A stretch of 64,000 nucleotides of DNA from Actinomadura harenae (GTDB lineage Bacteria; Actinomycetota; Actinomycetes; Streptosporangiales; Streptosporangiaceae). The position numbers and the translations under genes were made by a program. This document shows positions 61,164 to 64,000 of this stretch, piece after piece (position 1 is the stretch's first letter; each line of letters begins with the position of its first letter). The stretch lies in contig NZ_RFFG01000014.1 in the NCBI RefSeq assembly GCF_003696215.1, forward strand, positions 62,001 through 126,000, in the 5' to 3' direction. The notes under the pieces were generated by a model. That model worked only from the letters and a program-made list of their open reading frames with translations, searched no databases and was not told the origin of the DNA.

Positions 61164-61691
61164 GCGGTTCTCCTCTCCTCGTCCGCCTACCGGGCCGGCC
61201 GTCGGGTCCGGATGGCAGCGGCCCGTCGGCCGGTCGCGCGGCGCGGACGCCGCGGATGCGGCGGTCGCGGGCGTTCGGCGGATTCTCCCCGGCCGGCGAC
61301 CGGCGCGGCCGTCGCGCCGCGCGGTGTCACCGAAGGCGGGTCCCCGGTCCCCGGGCGGCCGGCTGCGGTCCGGATACTCAGCGGATCGGGTCGGTCACGG
61401 TCCGAAACCCGATTCAGAGCCGGACACTAACGGAGCGGGAAGGGGATGCCAACCAGAACATGCGAAAAGCCGAGCAGGGCGCCGTCCTTCTGGTGAAGTG
61501 CCTGGTAGATCCCCGTGCCGGGCTGCTCGGCACGCCGCTTTCGCGGTGGTTTGCCCCCAGATTCGGCGCGCCGCCCGGCCGCCCCACGGCGTCCGGTGGG
61601 CGTCCGGGCGGGCGTCCGGAGGGTGTCGGCGCAGCCCAGCCCGCTTCCCGGACCGCGCCGACCCCGCGGAGTCCGATAGCGTCGCCTGCTT
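61164..61691. other. Regulatory interval between the NlpC/P60 gene and argA
   Basis: The 528 bases contain the ydaO-like element on the minus strand and, presumably, divergent promoters around 61385-61440 where the sequence is less GC-rich. Open frames crossing it (such as those at 61061-62275) have biased composition and no family resemblance. Confidence 0.5.
61183..61384 (-). promoter_or_regulatory. Probable ydaO-type c-di-AMP riboswitch
   Basis: Read on the minus strand, the leader begins CCGCTGAGTATCCGGA, then has GGGGACCGGGGACCC, later GGCCGGGGAGAATCCG, and ends with CCGGACCCGACGGCC then GGCCCGGTAGGCGG. The 5' CCGC can pair with the 3' GCGG to close P1. The order and spacing of GGGGACCC, GGGGxGAATC, CCGxACCCG and CCCGGTAGGCGG match the actinobacterial ydaO pattern I recall, although some core positions differ (CGGCCGGC in place of CAGCTAAC). 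It lies directly upstream of the ribosome binding site of an NlpC/P60 gene. Confidence 0.6.
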
Positions 61692-62222
61692 GTGGAAGTG
61701 GTGATCAGGCGGGCCCGCACGCCCGATGTCGAGGCGATCGCGCGGCTGATCGGCAGGCATGCCGGTCCGGGGCCGCGCATGCTGCGCAAGACGACGGTCT
61801 CGCTGTTCGAGGACGTCCAGGAGTTCTGGGTCGCGGAGGACCTCCAGGCCGCCGGACCGGACGGCCGCGCGCCGATCATCGGCTGCGGCGGCCTGCACGT
61901 GATGTGGGAGGACCTCGCGGAGGTGCGCTCCGTCGCCGTCGCGGAGGGGCACGGCGGACGCGGGGTGGGGCACCGGCTCGTGACCCGGCTGCTGGAGACC
62001 GCGCGCGAGCTCGGCGTCCGGCGCGTGTTCTGCCTGACGTTCGAAGTGGAGTTCTTCGCGCGTCACGGATTCCGCCCGATCCTCGGAACGCCCGTGTCCC
62101 ACGAGGTGTACGAGGAACTTCTGCGTTCCTACGACGAAGGCGTGGCCGAGTTCTTGGACCTCGACCGGGTGAAGCCCAATACGTTGGGAAACACCCGGAT
62201 GCTGCTCCGCCTGGAGGATTGA
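61692..62222 (+). CDS. argA: Amino-acid N-acetyltransferase, Rv2747-type ArgA (176 aa)
   Basis: GNAT protein forming N-acetylglutamate for arginine synthesis. It aligns along its whole length from memory with mycobacterial Rv2747: IRRARTPDVEAIARLI, LFEDVQEFWVAED, GCGGLHVMWEDLAEVRSVAV, GHGGRGVGHRLV (acetyl-CoA loop), FCLTFEVEFFARHGF and EFLDLDRVKPNTLGNTRMLL. The GTG at 61692 gives MEVVIRRAR. It is followed after three bases by an RDD gene. Confidence 0.88.
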   Translation: MEVVIRRARTPDVEAIARLIGRHAGPGPRMLRKTTVSLFEDVQEFWVAEDLQAAGPDGRAPIIGCGGLHVMWEDLAEVRSVAVAEGHGGRGVGHRLVTRLLETARELGVRRVFCLTFEVEFFARHGFRPILGTPVSHEVYEELLRSYDEGVAEFLDLDRVKPNTLGNTRMLLRLED

Positions 62223-62225
62223 CCC

Positions 62226-63206
62226 ATGAGCGACTTCCCCCACCGGGGACGGCAGGACCAGCCGTCCCAGGGTGACCCCTCGTACGGCGGGCCGCCGCAA
62301 CAGTGGCAGCAGTCCAGCCCGCCCGCGCGACAACAACAGCAGTGGCAGCAGTCCAACGTGCCCGCACAGCAGCAGCAGTGGCAGCAACCGCAACAGCAAC
62401 AGCAACAGCAACAGCCCGACCAGTGGGGCCAGGGCCGGCAGCCGCGGACCGAGCAATGGGAAAGCGGCGGGACGCCGTCCTGGAACGACGGCGGCGCGAA
62501 CGAGACGACCGACTACGCCGCCCCGGCGTACGACTCGTCCGGCTATGAATACGAGGAGGCCGAGCCTCCCGCACTCGTCCCCGCGCCGATCCTGCGGCGC
62601 GCGGGCGCGCGAATCATCGACGGCATCATGGTGTCGGCATTCGGTTTCGCGCTCGTCCTGCCGGTCACCCTCGCCGTCACCGGCGCCGGCGGGTCGAGCA
62701 AGAAGGCCGCCAACGAGGGCGGTGTCTGGAATTGGCCGATCTTCATCACCCTCTTCGCGGTGATGGCCGTCCTTCCGTTCGTCTACGAGGCCGTCCAGTT
62801 GTCGATGTGGGGCCGGACGCTCGGGAAGCGCTGGCTCGGCATCGGCGTCGTGCGCGCGCAACCCTTGGGCGAACCGCTCAGCGCGGCGCACGCGCTCTGG
62901 CGCGCGGCCATCAACAACATCGGCTACCAGATCGGTGTCTTCTTCTTTCTGATCGTCGCGGTGAAGGTCTGGAACTACGCGTTCACCGGCGAACTGCTCG
63001 TCGCGGGCGGCATGCTGATGGCGTATCTGTGGGCCATCTGGGACGAGCCGCTGCACCAGGCCCTGCATGACCGGCTCGCCGGAACCGTCGTCATCGACGA
63101 ACGGGCGGGATACGAGGACGCGGGGGGTTATGACCAAGGCCACGACCAGGGATATGGATCGTCCTACGAAAGCGGCCAGTCAGGCCGCGGTGGTTACGCG
63201 GGTTAG
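62226..63206 (+). CDS. RDD-family membrane protein with polyglutamine N-terminus (326 aa)
   Basis: The first 75 residues are Gln-rich (blocks such as QQQQWQQ and a run of eight Gln), encoded by mixed CAG/CAA codons, so the tract is not a simple codon slippage. Residues 115-290 form the RDD domain: ILRRAGARIIDGIMVSAFGFALVLPVTLAV, FVYEAVQLSMWGRTLGKRWLGIGVV and DEPLHQALHDRLAGTVVI. The C-terminal tail is Gly/Tyr-rich. The function of RDD proteins is unknown; transport is suspected. It lies 3 bases after argA. Confidence 0.88.
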   Translation: MSDFPHRGRQDQPSQGDPSYGGPPQQWQQSSPPARQQQQWQQSNVPAQQQQWQQPQQQQQQQQPDQWGQGRQPRTEQWESGGTPSWNDGGANETTDYAAPAYDSSGYEYEEAEPPALVPAPILRRAGARIIDGIMVSAFGFALVLPVTLAVTGAGGSSKKAANEGGVWNWPIFITLFAVMAVLPFVYEAVQLSMWGRTLGKRWLGIGVVRAQPLGEPLSAAHALWRAAINNIGYQIGVFFFLIVAVKVWNYAFTGELLVAGGMLMAYLWAIWDEPLHQALHDRLAGTVVIDERAGYEDAGGYDQGHDQGYGSSYESGQSGRGGYAG

Positions 63207-63209
63207 GCG

Positions 63210-63770
63210 ATGACCGCACCGGACGAACGCGTGGAGGAACGCGCGGGCGGCCCGGGGGCTCCGGGAGCGGCCGCCGCGGAGGGCGTGGCGGCCGCTCCCG
63301 CCGGCGGTCCCGTGGACGGGGCGGCCGTCGCGGCGTCCGGCGAGGCCGAGCCGGGGCAGCGGCTGCTCGCCCGGATCGTGGACACCCTGGCCGTCGGGCT
63401 GCCCGTGGTGCTGGTGCTGCGGGCGGTCCTTCCGCACGACACGGCGGACCACTGGTCCCCGACGGCGGTCGCGTCCGCCCTGCTCGTGTACGAGGCCGTC
63501 CAGCTCGCGCTGTGGGGGCGGACGCTCGGGAAGCGGGTCGCGGGCGTCCGCGTCGTCACCGCGGACGGCTCCCGCCCGGACCCGGCGCGCGCCGCCCTGA
63601 GGGCCGCCGTGTACGCCGTTCCGATCGCCCTGCGGCCGGTTCCGGTGCTCGGCCTGCTGGCCGGAATCTTCTGGGTCGTGAACGTCGGGACGGCGTTCCG
63701 CGGACCCGAGCGCAGGGCCGTCCACGACCGGATGGCGGGAACCGGCGTGGTGAAGAACACCATCGATTGA
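63210..63770 (+). CDS. RDD-family membrane protein (186 aa)
   Basis: An Ala/Gly-rich N-terminus is followed by the RDD domain: RLLARIVDTLAVGLPVVLVLRAVL, VYEAVQLALWGRTLGKRVAGVRVV and RRAVHDRMAGTGVV. It starts three bases after the first RDD gene and shares with it the VYEAVQL.xWGRTLGKR motif, so the pair is probably a local duplication with the N-terminus changed. Confidence 0.9.
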   Translation: MTAPDERVEERAGGPGAPGAAAAEGVAAAPAGGPVDGAAVAASGEAEPGQRLLARIVDTLAVGLPVVLVLRAVLPHDTADHWSPTAVASALLVYEAVQLALWGRTLGKRVAGVRVVTADGSRPDPARAALRAAVYAVPIALRPVPVLGLLAGIFWVVNVGTAFRGPERRAVHDRMAGTGVVKNTID

Positions 63771-64000
63771 CATAATGCGCGCAAATCCCCTTACATGGGG
63801 GAGTTGGGATCCGGGCCCCCGTGGGCGGCGCCGTCTTGGGGCCGTTGGAGAGTTTCGCCCGTCCCGGACTCGAGGGAAGAGTTCGCCCAGCGCCTACCGC
63901 AGCCGGGTTCACGCCACCTTCGCGCGACCTTCACGCCCGTCTTGCGTTGGACTTCCGGCCGCCTTCGGTATCTCTTCCAAGCACGTCATCTCTTCCGCAC
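63771..64000. other. Right end of the window, no gene identified
   Basis: The last 230 bases have a lower-GC start (CATAATGCGCGCAAATCCCCTTAC) followed by mixed sequence. The minus-strand open frame at 63556-63912 overlaps the RDD gene and looks spurious. A gene may start just outside. Confidence 0.4.

Noticed and set aside
63556..63912. Minus-strand gene at the right end
   Set aside because: It overlaps the RDD gene for 215 bases and has Pro/Arg/Gly-rich composition with no ribosome binding site or family resemblance.

Overview
The window is high-GC (roughly 70 percent) bacterial DNA with dense genes, many GTG/TTG starts, ATGA/GTGA start-stop overlaps and many actinobacterial marker families: WhiB, DUF2342 metalloprotease, DUF3180, a chaplin-like secreted protein, P450s and Rv2747-type ArgA. 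It is most likely an actinomycete chromosome. Thermomonosporaceae or another Streptosporangiales family is a plausible but unproven guess.

Bases 1-7946 look like the right-hand part of an integrated element. A leftward operon encodes an accessory DNA polymerase sliding clamp (running off the left edge), small unknown proteins, a divergent WhiB-like protein and Cys-rich proteins. An operator-rich intergenic region follows, then an XRE regulator and a GntR-NUDIX fusion of the kind carried by actinomycete integrative elements. A cargo pair (unknown protein and an endonuclease/exonuclease/phosphatase-fold enzyme) lies next to the end. The end is marked by the displaced 3' half of a tRNA-Thr(CGU) gene at 7900-7946 and a strong terminator. 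The intact tRNA gene and the integrase should lie left of the window. Just outside, a methyltransferase sits between two diverged copies of the tRNA-flanking sequence, which suggests an older event at the same place.

Bases 9266-24536 are mixed accessory and cell-envelope genes: a SUKH protein, a HExxGH hydrolase-like protein, a MarR/MFS efflux pair with a clear operator, a non-coding 14-bp degenerate repeat tract, a MerR regulator with a VIT/VWA protein, an ECF sigma-like protein fused to a zinc anti-sigma-like motif and a membrane anchor, an NlpC/P60 hydrolase, inorganic pyrophosphatase and a PBP4-type carboxypeptidase.

Bases 24792-33869 form a conserved core block: DUF2342 protease, tilS, hpt, ftsH, folE, then a tightly overlapping folate operon (folP, NTF2-like, folB, folK, DUF3180). 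Beyond it lie a stand-alone NuoD-like protein, two bPH2 membrane proteins, a P450, a MidA/NDUFAF7-type methyltransferase, a two-component system, a chaplin-like protein and a MacB-type ABC exporter.

Bases 47171-52939 hold cofactor synthesis: a DUF2520 Rossmann protein with panC-panD (pantothenate), nadB-nadC (NAD) and coaX (CoA). The end of the window carries an MFS/LysR divergent pair, lysS, a second P450, a LacI regulator, a small LuxR-like HTH protein, a second NlpC/P60 hydrolase with a probable ydaO-type (c-di-AMP) riboswitch leader, argA and two RDD membrane proteins. All functional calls come from reading the sequence and recalled family knowledge; no database search was run.
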